The notes beneath the pieces were generated by a model. That model saw only the letters and a list, made by a program, of their open reading frames with translations. It ran no database searches and had not been told where the DNA came from. A DNA stretch of 64,000 bases, from positions 124,001-188,000 of the forward strand of contig NZ_CP093338.1 in assembly GCF_022637395.1 (NCBI RefSeq), written 5' to 3'. This DNA is from Shinella sp. H4-D48 (lineage in GTDB: Bacteria > Pseudomonadota > Alphaproteobacteria > Rhizobiales > Rhizobiaceae). Made by a program: the position numbers and the translations under genes. This document shows positions 7,754-15,989 of the stretch, one piece after another. Numbering within the stretch: position 1 is the first letter of the stretch; the number at the start of each line of letters is the position of its first letter.

Positions 7754-8569
7754 ATGGGCAAGGTAATCGTTGTCACATCGGGTAAGGGCGGCGTCGGCAA
7801 GACGACGTCGTCGGCCGCATTGGGTGCCGCACTGGCGCAGAACGGCGAGAAGGTCGTGGTCGTCGATTTCGACGTCGGCTTGCGCAATCTCGATCTCGTC
7901 ATGGGGGCGGAACGCCGCGTCGTATACGACCTCGTCAACGTCATTCAGGGCGAAGCCAAGCTCACGCAGGCGCTCATCCGCGACAAGCGCGTCGAGACGC
8001 TCTATTTGCTGCCTGCCTCGCAGACCCGCGATAAGGACAACCTCACGCCTGAGGGCGTCGAGAAGGTCATCGCCGCGCTGAAAAGCGCGTTCGACTGGGT
8101 GATCTGCGATAGCCCCGCCGGCATCGAGCGCGGTGCAACGCTCGCCATGCGCCATGCGGACATTGCTATCGTCGTGACCAACCCGGAAGTCTCTTCGGTC
8201 CGCGACTCGGACCGCATTATTGGCCTTCTCGATTCGAAGACGCTGAAGGCGGAGAACGGCGAGCGCATCGAAAAGCACCTGCTTTTGACCCGTTACGACG
8301 CCAATCGCGCCGAACGCGGCGACATGCTGAAGGTGGACGACGTGCTGGAGATTCTCTCCATCCCGCTGCTCGGCATCATCCCGGAAAGCATGGACGTGCT
8401 GCGCGCGTCGAACGTTGGCGCTCCCGTGACGTTGGCCGACGGCCGCAGCGCGCCTGCGCTTGCCTATTTTGAAGCCACGCGCCGCCTGAAGGGCGAGGAT
8501 TTACCGGTCACCATTCCTGGTGAGAAGCGCAGCTTCCTCGGCAAGATTTTCGGAAGGAAAGCGGCATGA
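7754..8569 (+). CDS. minD: Septum site-determining ATPase MinD
   Basis: 271 residues of a ParA/MinD-type ATPase with deviant Walker A GKGGVGKTT at residues 10-18, VVVDFDVGLRNLDLVMG, and a C-terminal amphipathic end (FLGKIFGRKAA) that would act as the membrane anchor. MinD-ATP binds the inner membrane, recruits MinC and is released by MinE, making the pole-to-pole oscillation. The start has a good ribosome site (GGAGAGG). Its stop overlaps the minE start (ATGA), giving coupled synthesis. Confidence 0.97.
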   Translation: MGKVIVVTSGKGGVGKTTSSAALGAALAQNGEKVVVVDFDVGLRNLDLVMGAERRVVYDLVNVIQGEAKLTQALIRDKRVETLYLLPASQTRDKDNLTPEGVEKVIAALKSAFDWVICDSPAGIERGATLAMRHADIAIVVTNPEVSSVRDSDRIIGLLDSKTLKAENGERIEKHLLLTRYDANRAERGDMLKVDDVLEILSIPLLGIIPESMDVLRASNVGAPVTLADGRSAPALAYFEATRRLKGEDLPVTIPGEKRSFLGKIFGRKAA

Positions 8570-8829
8570 AGCTTTTCGGTTTCTTCTCCCGCGGCCAGTC
8601 GGCGCCGGCAGCCCGTGAACGGCTGCAGGTCCTGCTTGCCCACGAACGCGCCTCTACCGGCGACATCGACCTCGTCAACAAGCTGCGCGACGAAATCCTG
8701 AAGGCGATTTCCAAACACATGCAGGTTGATGACGAGAAGGTCAGCATCAAGATGGAACGCGGCGCGCAGGTCTCCACGCTGGCCGTGGACATCGAGATCC
8801 CCTTCGACGCCGGCAAGAAGGCCGCCTGA
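8566..8829 (+). CDS. minE: Cell division topological specificity factor MinE
   Basis: 87 residues, standard MinE length. The N-terminal MKLFGFFSR is the membrane-targeting piece, the region near residues 18-35 (ARERLQVLLAHER) is the MinD-contact helix, and the remainder is the dimerisation domain. MinE stimulates MinD ATP hydrolysis and keeps MinC activity off mid-cell. It overlaps minD by four bases and closes the operon. Confidence 0.96.
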   Translation: MKLFGFFSRGQSAPAARERLQVLLAHERASTGDIDLVNKLRDEILKAISKHMQVDDEKVSIKMERGAQVSTLAVDIEIPFDAGKKAA

Positions 8830-8962
8830 CGGCCATGCCGATCACGCCGCCGCGCCCGACTCGGGCGGGCGGCACTGTTCAACGCTCAGGAAGGACACCT
8901 GGCCGACCGCAGCCCGCTTTGGGCGCACCCCTCTACACATCAAGCATAGCAAGGAGGCTGTC

Positions 8963-9148
8963 ATGACCCGCTTAGCCCTTCTGGAGAGACTGAAAGCAGT
9001 CCAGCAGATGCCGAAGTTCGAGCGCCGCGACATCACCACCATCGCCGCCATCCTCAACACGAAAGCACTCGCCCGGCATGTCGAAGTGTGCGAGAGCGAC
9101 GCAGGGATCACCAGACCCGGTGTCGATGTGCCGAACGGCCCGGCATAG
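8963..9148 (+). CDS. Small hypothetical protein (61 residues)
   Basis: The ATG at 8963 follows a near-ideal ribosome site (AAGGAGG at 8951-8957, five bases before the start), which is the main argument that it is real. The product begins MTRLALLERLKAVQQMPKFE, is hydrophilic, has one Cys, and carries no signal peptide or membrane segment. It lies 133 bases after minE and might share its transcript. I do not recognise the family. Confidence 0.45.
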   Translation: MTRLALLERLKAVQQMPKFERRDITTIAAILNTKALARHVEVCESDAGITRPGVDVPNGPA

Positions 9149-9435
9149 TCTCGTCGCATCCCGCCAAGACGCTTCCCCTGACTTTCCTGATTGCGCCATT
9201 TTGTCACCTTCAAGTGCCATGCTCAACCGCTGGCATGGGCGCTATCAATCGCAGGCGAAGCGTTTACAGCAGTTGAAGCGCGTTCGCGCATCCAGAAAAA
9301 CATTCGGCCTATCGTAGAAGTTGCGTTATCGAACAAAGCGCAGCTGGGCTCTCCCGCATATAAAGTTGGCTCTTTTATTCATGTATCATATCGCCGCGAC
9401 TGTCCGCCGATCGGACAATCGAATTGGAGATTTTT

Positions 9436-11607
9436 ATGTGTATCTTGAGAGGGTTAGCCGGGCCGCTCCTCGCGGTGGCCACGGGGTTTTCGCACGCCTA
9501 TGCGTCAGATTTTGGTGGTCTTGCCGAATTCGAGGGGCGTTTGGGAAGTGAAGCGTCGACTGGTGGCCTCGGCATCATGCTCCCCTTCCAGCTGGACGCC
9601 GGGCAAACATTCTTCCTTGATCTCAATGGCGCACTGGTATCCGGTGGCGTCGAACAGGGCTCGCTTGGAGCCGGTTACCGTTTTGCGACATCGAGCGATT
9701 GGGTGCTCGGCATATACGGCTACTACGACTACCTGAACTCGCGCCTCGGCAATGATTTCCATCAGCTGTCCTTTGGCGCGGAGGCCATTGGTGCAGTGCT
9801 GGAAACGCGCGCAAATGTCTACCTGCCACTCGGAAATGGCTATTCGGTCGACGGCTTAGGTGTAGCGGTTGTCGATAACGGTGTCCTTCGCTTCCGCGAC
9901 GGCCGCGAACAGGCACGCCCCGGCCTGGATGTTGAGGCTGGCATCAAGATGCCGGGCCTTGACGACGATACGCAGCTGAAATTCTTTGCCGGAAGTTACT
10001 GGTATGGCGGCAAAAATGTCAGCGACATGTTCGGGGCCAAATTGCGGGCGGAGCTCGCCTTTACCGGTATCAACGGATTGCCGTCCGGATCTACTGTCTC
10101 CTTCGGCGCGACCGGCACCTACGACAATCAGGACAAGCTTGGCGGCGCGGTCATGGCACGGCTGCGTATTCCATTTGGCGGAGCCGGCAGCGCGGCCGGC
10201 GACCCCTTCGACCCGGCAATACAGGCCGTTAGACGAGCCTCGACCATCAAGACTCATTTCGGCGTGACCGGCGACATCGAAGATGCGGTTCTTGACCTGA
10301 ATGGCCAGACGGCTGGCAGGCTCGTCAACATCTCTGCGGGGAGCGGCGACGCCGCAGCCATCAATGCCATCCTCGCAGGAGCGGGAGACGGCGCGGTTGT
10401 TCTCGCCGATGGCGATATCGGCCTCAATGGCTCCCTGATGCTGGCGAACGGACAGACTCTCCTTGGCGGTGGCGGGACGCTGGCTCTTCGCGGCGCGAAG
10501 AGCGGCGGCCGGGGCAGTTTCACCAATAGCGGCGCTCATACAACGCTGACCGGTTATGACCCGGCCAGCGACCTCGTGACAATGGCCTCCAACAGCATGG
10601 TCTCCTCGCTGGGGATCATCGGCGGCCTTGCGGGAATTGGCAGCGCCGGTACGAGCAGGCTGACGATCCACAATGTCGACATTTCGAATACGGCCCATGA
10701 CGGAATCCGACTGGCAAGTGTCGATGGCGCCGTCATCGAGAACAGCCGTATCCACGACCTTTACATCTGCGACAACAATACGCTTTGCGAGTTCGCCGTC
10801 GGCAACCCGAACCGCGCGCCTTATGCCGCGATCAGCGCGCACGGCACGGCGAATCTCACCATTCGCGATACAACCATCGACAACGTGACCTATGGCATTT
10901 TTGCCGGAAGCGTTATCGATGACAGCGACTGGCCTCCTGTCGTGACGGACCTTGCCAGAAACATTACCTTCGACAACGTGTCCATTTCCCGCTCGCGGCG
11001 GGAGGGCATCCTGCTTGTGGCAGCGGACAAGGTCGACATGAACAAAGTGACGATCGACAACACACAGCAAGGCCGCGACATGGACCTCGTCGTGCTCCAG
11101 GGCACCTCGAACGTCTCGATCACTGACATGTCGCTGAAGGGCGGCATCAATGGCCTGATGCTGGTGACGGCGTCCACCCTTCCCGAAGATGCCGTGACGA
11201 CAAATGTGAAGGTCAAAGGCCTGACGACCGATGGTACGACGAATGCCGGCATCTTCTTCAATCCCGTCTCGGGCATTTCACTCGAAGATGTCACGATCAA
11301 GAATGCCGGCACCTACGGCATGTTCATTTACGGAAGCGACTATGCCTTCCTCGGCGGGCCGGTGGCCGATATCGACTTCAAGAACGTGGTTATCGACAAG
11401 GCGGCGAATGCCGGCCTCTACTTCATGGGACCGGCGAGAGACCTGAAGGGCGATATCACCGTTCGCAACACGCCACGCGATTGCAAGTCCGATCCGCATT
11501 GGAGCGGCACTGGCGTCAACGGCTCCATTACGCAGTCGCCAGGCTCCGTCTTCACCGTCAACGGCCAGGAGATCGGCAACACGACGCTTGCGGCACGTTG
11601 CGGCTGA
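9436..11607 (+). CDS. Outer-membrane protein: inverse-autotransporter-like beta-barrel with right-handed beta-helix passenger
   Basis: 723 residues from the ATG at 9436, chosen over a TTG at 9424 because GGAG at 9426-9429 is spaced six bases from it. A short signal peptide ends at HAYA before SDFGG. Residues about 25-265 look like an inverse autotransporter (intimin/invasin type) barrel: alternating strands, GYRFATSSDWVLGIYGYYDY, then LSFGAEAIG and RANVYLPLGNGYS. Residues about 290-720 are pectate-lyase-like beta-helix repeats (VDISNTAHDGIRLASVDGAVIENSRIHD and similar rungs). The architecture suggests a surface-displayed adhesin or polysaccharide-acting protein. No catalytic residues can be assigned. 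The gene stands alone between its own 5-prime region and a terminator. Confidence 0.72.
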   Translation: MCILRGLAGPLLAVATGFSHAYASDFGGLAEFEGRLGSEASTGGLGIMLPFQLDAGQTFFLDLNGALVSGGVEQGSLGAGYRFATSSDWVLGIYGYYDYLNSRLGNDFHQLSFGAEAIGAVLETRANVYLPLGNGYSVDGLGVAVVDNGVLRFRDGREQARPGLDVEAGIKMPGLDDDTQLKFFAGSYWYGGKNVSDMFGAKLRAELAFTGINGLPSGSTVSFGATGTYDNQDKLGGAVMARLRIPFGGAGSAAGDPFDPAIQAVRRASTIKTHFGVTGDIEDAVLDLNGQTAGRLVNISAGSGDAAAINAILAGAGDGAVVLADGDIGLNGSLMLANGQTLLGGGGTLALRGAKSGGRGSFTNSGAHTTLTGYDPASDLVTMASNSMVSSLGIIGGLAGIGSAGTSRLTIHNVDISNTAHDGIRLASVDGAVIENSRIHDLYICDNNTLCEFAVGNPNRAPYAAISAHGTANLTIRDTTIDNVTYGIFAGSVIDDSDWPPVVTDLARNITFDNVSISRSRREGILLVAADKVDMNKVTIDNTQQGRDMDLVVLQGTSNVSITDMSLKGGINGLMLVTASTLPEDAVTTNVKVKGLTTDGTTNAGIFFNPVSGISLEDVTIKNAGTYGMFIYGSDYAFLGGPVADIDFKNVVIDKAANAGLYFMGPARDLKGDITVRNTPRDCKSDPHWSGTGVNGSITQSPGSVFTVNGQEIGNTTLAARCG

Positions 11608-11621
11608 AAACGATAAGTGCG

Positions 11622-11648
11622 ACGAGGGGCGGCTCGCGCCCCTCGTTT
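11622..11648. terminator. Bidirectional terminator between convergent genes
   Basis: A perfect 10-base stem (11622-11631 with 11637-11646) closes a five-base loop and is followed by TT on the right. It separates the beta-helix protein gene from the convergent EamA transporter gene. Confidence 0.7.
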
Positions 11649-11653
11649 GCGTT

Positions 11654-12517
11654 TCAGCGCGCGAACTTCCGCGCGCCGGCGACGCAGAGCACGACCGCGA
11701 GCGTCGTGACAATCATAACTGGGCTGACCTTCTCGTGAAGCAGCACAGCGGCGATCAGAAGACCGAAGAAGGGTTGCAGCAGCTGCAACTGGCCGACAGC
11801 GGCGATACCGCCCTTAGCCAAGCCGCGATACCAGAAGAAGAAGCCGACCAGCATGCTGAAAACCGAAACGTAAAACAGCCCGGCCCAGGCACTAGGCGCT
11901 ATGCCGCTCCAAGCATCCGGAAGCCATAGCAGCGCGATGATCGCCATCGGCGGCAGGGACAGGACGAGCGCCCAGCAAATGACCTGCCATCCGCCGATGG
12001 CGCGCGAGAGCTTGGCCCCCTCTGCATAGCCGAGGCCGCAGAGGATGATTGCAGCGACCATCAGCAAATCGCCGACAAGCGAGATCCCCACGCCGGCCGT
12101 CAGCGCAAAGCCGACCACCGTTGCGCTGCCGATGCAGGAGAACAGCCAGAAGAGCGGCTTCGGCCGCTCGCCGCCGCGCAGCACCCCGAAAATTGCGGTC
12201 GCCAGTGGCAGGAGCCCGATAAAGACGGCGGAATGCGCGGCCGTGACATATTGCAGGGCAATCGCGGTCAGAAGCGGAAAGCCGACAACAACACCAAGTG
12301 CAACGACGGCGAGCGGCAGGAGATTTTCCCGCGGCGGCCGGACTTGCCGCAAGGCGAGAAGAAAGATCGCCGCCAGCGTCCCGGCGATCACCGCCCGCGC
12401 GGAGGTCAAGAACAGCGGCGAGAAATCTCCAACTGCCAAGCGCGTCGCGGGGAGCGACCCACTGAAAATGACAACGCCCGTCAGCCCGCTGCCCCAGCCT
12501 TCCATCGATGTTTTCAT
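11654..12517 (-). CDS. EamA/DMT-superfamily transporter
   Basis: 287 residues from the ATG at 12517, with AGGAAAGG upstream; the longer in-frame reading to 12754 runs back through the divergent regulator gene and is rejected. Ten hydrophobic segments in two EamA halves are visible, typical of inner-membrane exporters of amino acids or other metabolites. The gene is divergent from a MocR-type regulator across a 112-base promoter region, a pairing that usually means the regulator controls the exporter. Substrate unknown. Confidence 0.85.
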   Translation of the reverse strand: MKTSMEGWGSGLTGVVIFSGSLPATRLAVGDFSPLFLTSARAVIAGTLAAIFLLALRQVRPPRENLLPLAVVALGVVVGFPLLTAIALQYVTAAHSAVFIGLLPLATAIFGVLRGGERPKPLFWLFSCIGSATVVGFALTAGVGISLVGDLLMVAAIILCGLGYAEGAKLSRAIGGWQVICWALVLSLPPMAIIALLWLPDAWSGIAPSAWAGLFYVSVFSMLVGFFFWYRGLAKGGIAAVGQLQLLQPFFGLLIAAVLLHEKVSPVMIVTTLAVVLCVAGARKFAR

Positions 12518-12576
12518 AGCACCTTGCCTTTCCTGTCCTGTTAAGCGCGGGGAGACTGGAAATGACAGGAACAGTG

Positions 12577-12602
12577 CAGTACAATTATGAAAAACTGTAC
12601 TG
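12577..12602. promoter_or_regulatory. Inverted repeat in the EamA/MocR divergent promoter
   Basis: CAGTACA at 12577-12583 and its inverse TGTACTG at 12596-12602 flank a 12-base AT-rich spacer. The site lies 28 bases before the MocR-type start and 60 bases before the exporter start, placing it where the regulator would act. Confidence 0.5.
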
Positions 12603-12629
12603 ATGCAATAACCAATACAAAGGCCTGAC

Positions 12630-14048
12630 ATGACAACGACAGCGACAGGCACACGGACCTCCCATGTCATGAATGCCGTTCGCGGGCGGATCGCCGGACG
12701 CATGCTCGGCCCCGGAGATCGCCTGCCCTCGATCCGTAATTTTGCCACCACCATGGGCGTTTCCCCGTCGACTGTCGTGGAGGCCTATGACAGACTTGCA
12801 GCGGAAGGATTGATCCGACCCCAACAGGGATCGGGCTTCTATGTGACTGGCGCCGCCCTTCCTCCCCTCAAGCTCGCCGAGGCCGAAACGCCCAAAGCCC
12901 GCGCTGTCGATCCGTTCTGGGTATCGCGACAGTCGCTCGATGCGGACGATACGACGCTCAAGCCCGGCGGCGGCTGGTTGCCGGCCGACTGGATGCCCAA
13001 CGATGCCCTGCGGCGGGCGATCCGAAGCCTTGCGCGCAGCGACGACGCGCTTTTGGCCTACTACGGCAGTACGCGCGGCTCCCCTGCCCTTCGACGCCTT
13101 CTGCTCGGTCGTCTCGCCGAGAACGGCATTCCGGCCGGACCCGACAACCTGCTTCTGACCAGCACCGGGACGCAAGCGCTCGACCTTATCTGCCGCTTCC
13201 TCCTGCGGCCCGGCGACACGGTGCTGGTGGACGACCCCTGCTATTTCAATTTCCAGGCGATGCTGAAGGCGCATCAGGTCAAGGTCATCGGCGTCGCCCG
13301 CACGCATCATGGGCCTGACATTGCCGCTTTCGAGGCAACGTTGGCCGCGCACCGACCCCGTCTCTACATCACCAATTCGACGATCCACAATCCGACGGGC
13401 TCCACCCTTTCCCCGCAGGTTGCCCACCGGGTGCTGAACGCCGCTGCGGCCAACGAAACGATCATTGTCGAAGACGACATCTTCGCAGATTTCGAGCCGG
13501 AGCCCTCCACCAGGCTCGCAGCGCTCGACGGGCTCGAGCGGGTCATTCGGATCGGCAGCTTCTCGAAAACCCTGTCGGCTGCGGTGCGTTGCGGCTATAT
13601 CGCGGCCCGCCCGGATTGGGTCGAGGGCCTGATCGACCTGCAGATCGCCACAAATTTCGGTGGGCCGAGCCCAATCGCCAGCGAAATCATAACCCATATG
13701 CTGGCAGGCGGCGGCTACCGCAAGCACATGGAGGATGTGCGCCGCAAGCTGGTGCGCATCCGGCGCGAGACGGCCGACCGCCTGTCCCGCCTCGGCATCG
13801 AGCCATGGCTCATGCCACGCGGCGGTATCTACCTCTGGTGCCGGCTGCCGGAGGGACTGGATTCCGGTGAGGTCGCGCAGGCAGCCCTTGCACAGGGCGT
13901 GGTTCTGGCGCCGGGCAACGTGTTCAGCGTATCGCAGAGCGCCGGCAACTTCATGCGCTTCAACGTGGCCCTCATGGTGGAGCCACGCATCTATACCGTG
14001 CTTGCCGACGTCATGAAGCGGCCGGTCTCGTCCGTCTCTCCAGCATAG
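12630..14048 (+). CDS. MocR/PdxR-family regulator (GntR winged helix fused to aminotransferase-fold domain)
   Basis: 472 residues. The N-terminal winged helix spans about residues 10-75 (GDRLPSIRNFATTMGVSPSTVVEAYDRL). The remainder is a fold-type I aminotransferase domain with GSFSKTLSAAVRCGY, where the Lys of SFSKT would bind pyridoxal phosphate. Such proteins sense PLP or a PLP-amine adduct and activate or repress neighbouring genes. It faces the EamA exporter. Its last 38 bases overlap, tail to tail, the end of the ABC permease gene on the other strand. Confidence 0.88.
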   Translation: MTTTATGTRTSHVMNAVRGRIAGRMLGPGDRLPSIRNFATTMGVSPSTVVEAYDRLAAEGLIRPQQGSGFYVTGAALPPLKLAEAETPKARAVDPFWVSRQSLDADDTTLKPGGGWLPADWMPNDALRRAIRSLARSDDALLAYYGSTRGSPALRRLLLGRLAENGIPAGPDNLLLTSTGTQALDLICRFLLRPGDTVLVDDPCYFNFQAMLKAHQVKVIGVARTHHGPDIAAFEATLAAHRPRLYITNSTIHNPTGSTLSPQVAHRVLNAAAANETIIVEDDIFADFEPEPSTRLAALDGLERVIRIGSFSKTLSAAVRCGYIAARPDWVEGLIDLQIATNFGGPSPIASEIITHMLAGGGYRKHMEDVRRKLVRIRRETADRLSRLGIEPWLMPRGGIYLWCRLPEGLDSGEVAQAALAQGVVLAPGNVFSVSQSAGNFMRFNVALMVEPRIYTVLADVMKRPVSSVSPA

Positions 14049-14808
14049 ACCGCGACAGCACCACGACGAGGCCGATCAGGATCGTCGCAGCGATGAACAG
14101 GAACGCCGCGGCGGCAATCGCCGGGCTGATATTCTCACGAATACTGGAGAACATTTGACGTGCCAATGTGCGCTGGTTGGGGCCAGCGACGAAGAGTGTC
14201 AGCACCACCTCGTCCAGCGATGTGGCGAAGGCAAGCACGGCACCGGACAGAACCCCCGGCATGGCCAAGGGCAGTGTCACGCGCCGGAAGACGGTGACGG
14301 GCGCCGCCCCAAGACTTTGCGCGGCAAGCTCGACCCGTTCGTCGATGCCGGCAAGCGCCCCCGTCACGCTCACCACGACGAAGGGAATAGCGACGACCGT
14401 ATGGGCGATGATCACGCCGGCATAGCTGTTGATGAGGCCGAAGCGTGCGAGCAGCACCTGCATGCCCACGCCCAGCACCACAGCCGGCACGACCATCGGC
14501 AGCAGAAAAAGCGTGCGCATCGAGCCCCGGAAGAAGAACAGCCTGTTGCGAAGGCCGAGCGACGCTGCGGTGCCCAACACGGTGGCGAGCAGCGTCGTGC
14601 CCGTGCCGATGATCAGGCTGTTGATGATCGCGCGGCGCCAGGCATCCGCAAAAAACAACTCCTCGAACCAGCGCAGAGACCAGGACGGGATCGGATAGGT
14701 GAGGATGACGCTAGACGTGAATGCAAGCGGCAGGATGGCGATGAGCGGTGCGACGAGAAACAGGATCGTCAGCAGGGCGAAGGTAAGTTTTGCGATCTTC
14801 ATAGGCAT
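14011..14808 (-). CDS. ABC transporter permease, PotC-like
   Basis: 265 residues with six hydrophobic segments and the inner-membrane ABC permease loop (AAQSLGAAPVTVFRRVTLPLA, the EAA motif). It belongs to the spermidine/putrescine/opine (PotC) group. ATG at 14808 is followed by a second possible ATG at 14802. It is the last gene of a PotD-A-B-C order operon, two bases from the upstream permease gene. Substrate is probably a cationic or amine compound; see the neighbouring kinase/phospho-lyase pair. Confidence 0.87.
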   Translation of the reverse strand: MPMKIAKLTFALLTILFLVAPLIAILPLAFTSSVILTYPIPSWSLRWFEELFFADAWRRAIINSLIIGTGTTLLATVLGTAASLGLRNRLFFFRGSMRTLFLLPMVVPAVVLGVGMQVLLARFGLINSYAGVIIAHTVVAIPFVVVSVTGALAGIDERVELAAQSLGAAPVTVFRRVTLPLAMPGVLSGAVLAFATSLDEVVLTLFVAGPNQRTLARQMFSSIRENISPAIAAAAFLFIAATILIGLVVVLSRSMLERRTRPAAS

Positions 14809-14810
14809 GG

Positions 14811-15989
14811 TCAGCGCCTCCCTGGCTCGTCCGAGGAAAGCCTGGCATAGACGCTGTAGAGCAACAGCGTCGCCACCAGCAGCACCATGCCGAGCGCGCC
14901 CGCCATGCCCCAGTTCGCCGAACCCGTCGCGTAGAAGGCGATGATCGAGGAGATCATCTGGTCGCCCGGCCCGCCGATCAGCGCCGGCGTGATGTAGTAC
15001 CCGATGGCCGAAATAAAGACGAGTAACCCGCCTGAAGCGACGCCGCGCAGGCTAAGCGGCAGGAGAACGCGCAGGAACGCCCGGATGGGCGGCGCGCCGA
15101 GCGAGGCCGCCGCCGGCATGAGGTTCTTAGGGATGGTGATAAGCACCGAGTATATCGGCAGCACCATGAAGGGCAGCAGCACATGCGTCATGGCGATAAT
15201 GACGCCTGTGCGGTTGAAGATGAGCGCCAGCGGTGCGTCGATCAGGCCGATGGCGCGCAAGAAATCGTTGATCAGTCCCTGTTCCTGCAAAAGGATGAAC
15301 CAGGCGGCCGTGCGCACCAGAAGCGAGGTCCAGAGCGGCAGGAGAACGGCGGCCAGCATCAAATCGCGCTTCCATCCGGTCAGCGAGGCGGCGATGATCG
15401 CATAGGGAAAGCCGATACAGGCACAGAAGAAGGTGACAAGCGCCGCAATCCAGAAGGTCCGCACGAGGATAACGCGATTGACGGACTGGTCGGCAGGCAG
15501 ATGTTCTATGGCACCGGCTGAATTGCGCCCGAGATCGACGGCGGCGAGCAGGTTGCGGTCGGTGAGCGGCGACAGCGCGTCGGCGATGGCGATCCAGAAT
15601 TCCGGTTTTTCCCAGCGCTTGTCGATGGAAACGAGATCGGGCGGCGGGCTGGCGGCATCGCCAAGCGCGCTCGTCGTCTTCGACATCAATGTGCGAAAAC
15701 CGGAGCGGGCGCTGTTGAGGCGACGCACCATGTCGCCGAGTGCCTGATCATCATCGACAGCCTTGAGATCTTCCATCAACGCCGTCTGCATCGGCATGCT
15801 CGGCGGGGATTCGCGATCCCAATCGCCCATGATTTCAGCTGTGCGCGGCAGGAGGCGCAGGACCGCCGGATCGGAGACGGCCTGCGACATCATGCTGAAC
15901 AGCGGCCAGACGAAGAAGCCCATGAGGAAGAGAAAGAGCGGCGCGAGCAGCAGAAGGGAACGCCCCATGCGGGACGACGAGCCACTCAT
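14811..15989 (-). CDS. ABC transporter permease, PotB-like, with enlarged periplasmic loop
   Basis: 392 residues from the ATG at 15989, which overlaps the ATPase stop as ATGA. After a first membrane segment (about residues 14-34) there is a hydrophilic stretch of roughly 130 residues before the second segment (WIAALVTFFCACIGFPYAII). Ordinary PotB proteins are about 100 residues shorter. The EAA loop is AAASLGAPPIRAFLRVLLPLS. It pairs with the PotC-like permease. Confidence 0.86.
   Translation of the reverse strand: MSGSSSRMGRSLLLLAPLFLFLMGFFVWPLFSMMSQAVSDPAVLRLLPRTAEIMGDWDRESPPSMPMQTALMEDLKAVDDDQALGDMVRRLNSARSGFRTLMSKTTSALGDAASPPPDLVSIDKRWEKPEFWIAIADALSPLTDRNLLAAVDLGRNSAGAIEHLPADQSVNRVILVRTFWIAALVTFFCACIGFPYAIIAASLTGWKRDLMLAAVLLPLWTSLLVRTAAWFILLQEQGLINDFLRAIGLIDAPLALIFNRTGVIIAMTHVLLPFMVLPIYSVLITIPKNLMPAAASLGAPPIRAFLRVLLPLSLRGVASGGLLVFISAIGYYITPALIGGPGDQMISSIIAFYATGSANWGMAGALGMVLLVATLLLYSVYARLSSDEPGRR

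Noticed and set aside
8848-8873. GC-rich hairpin after minE as a terminator
   Set aside because: The CCCGA/TCGGG stem has only a one-base loop and no T run; not stable or convincing.
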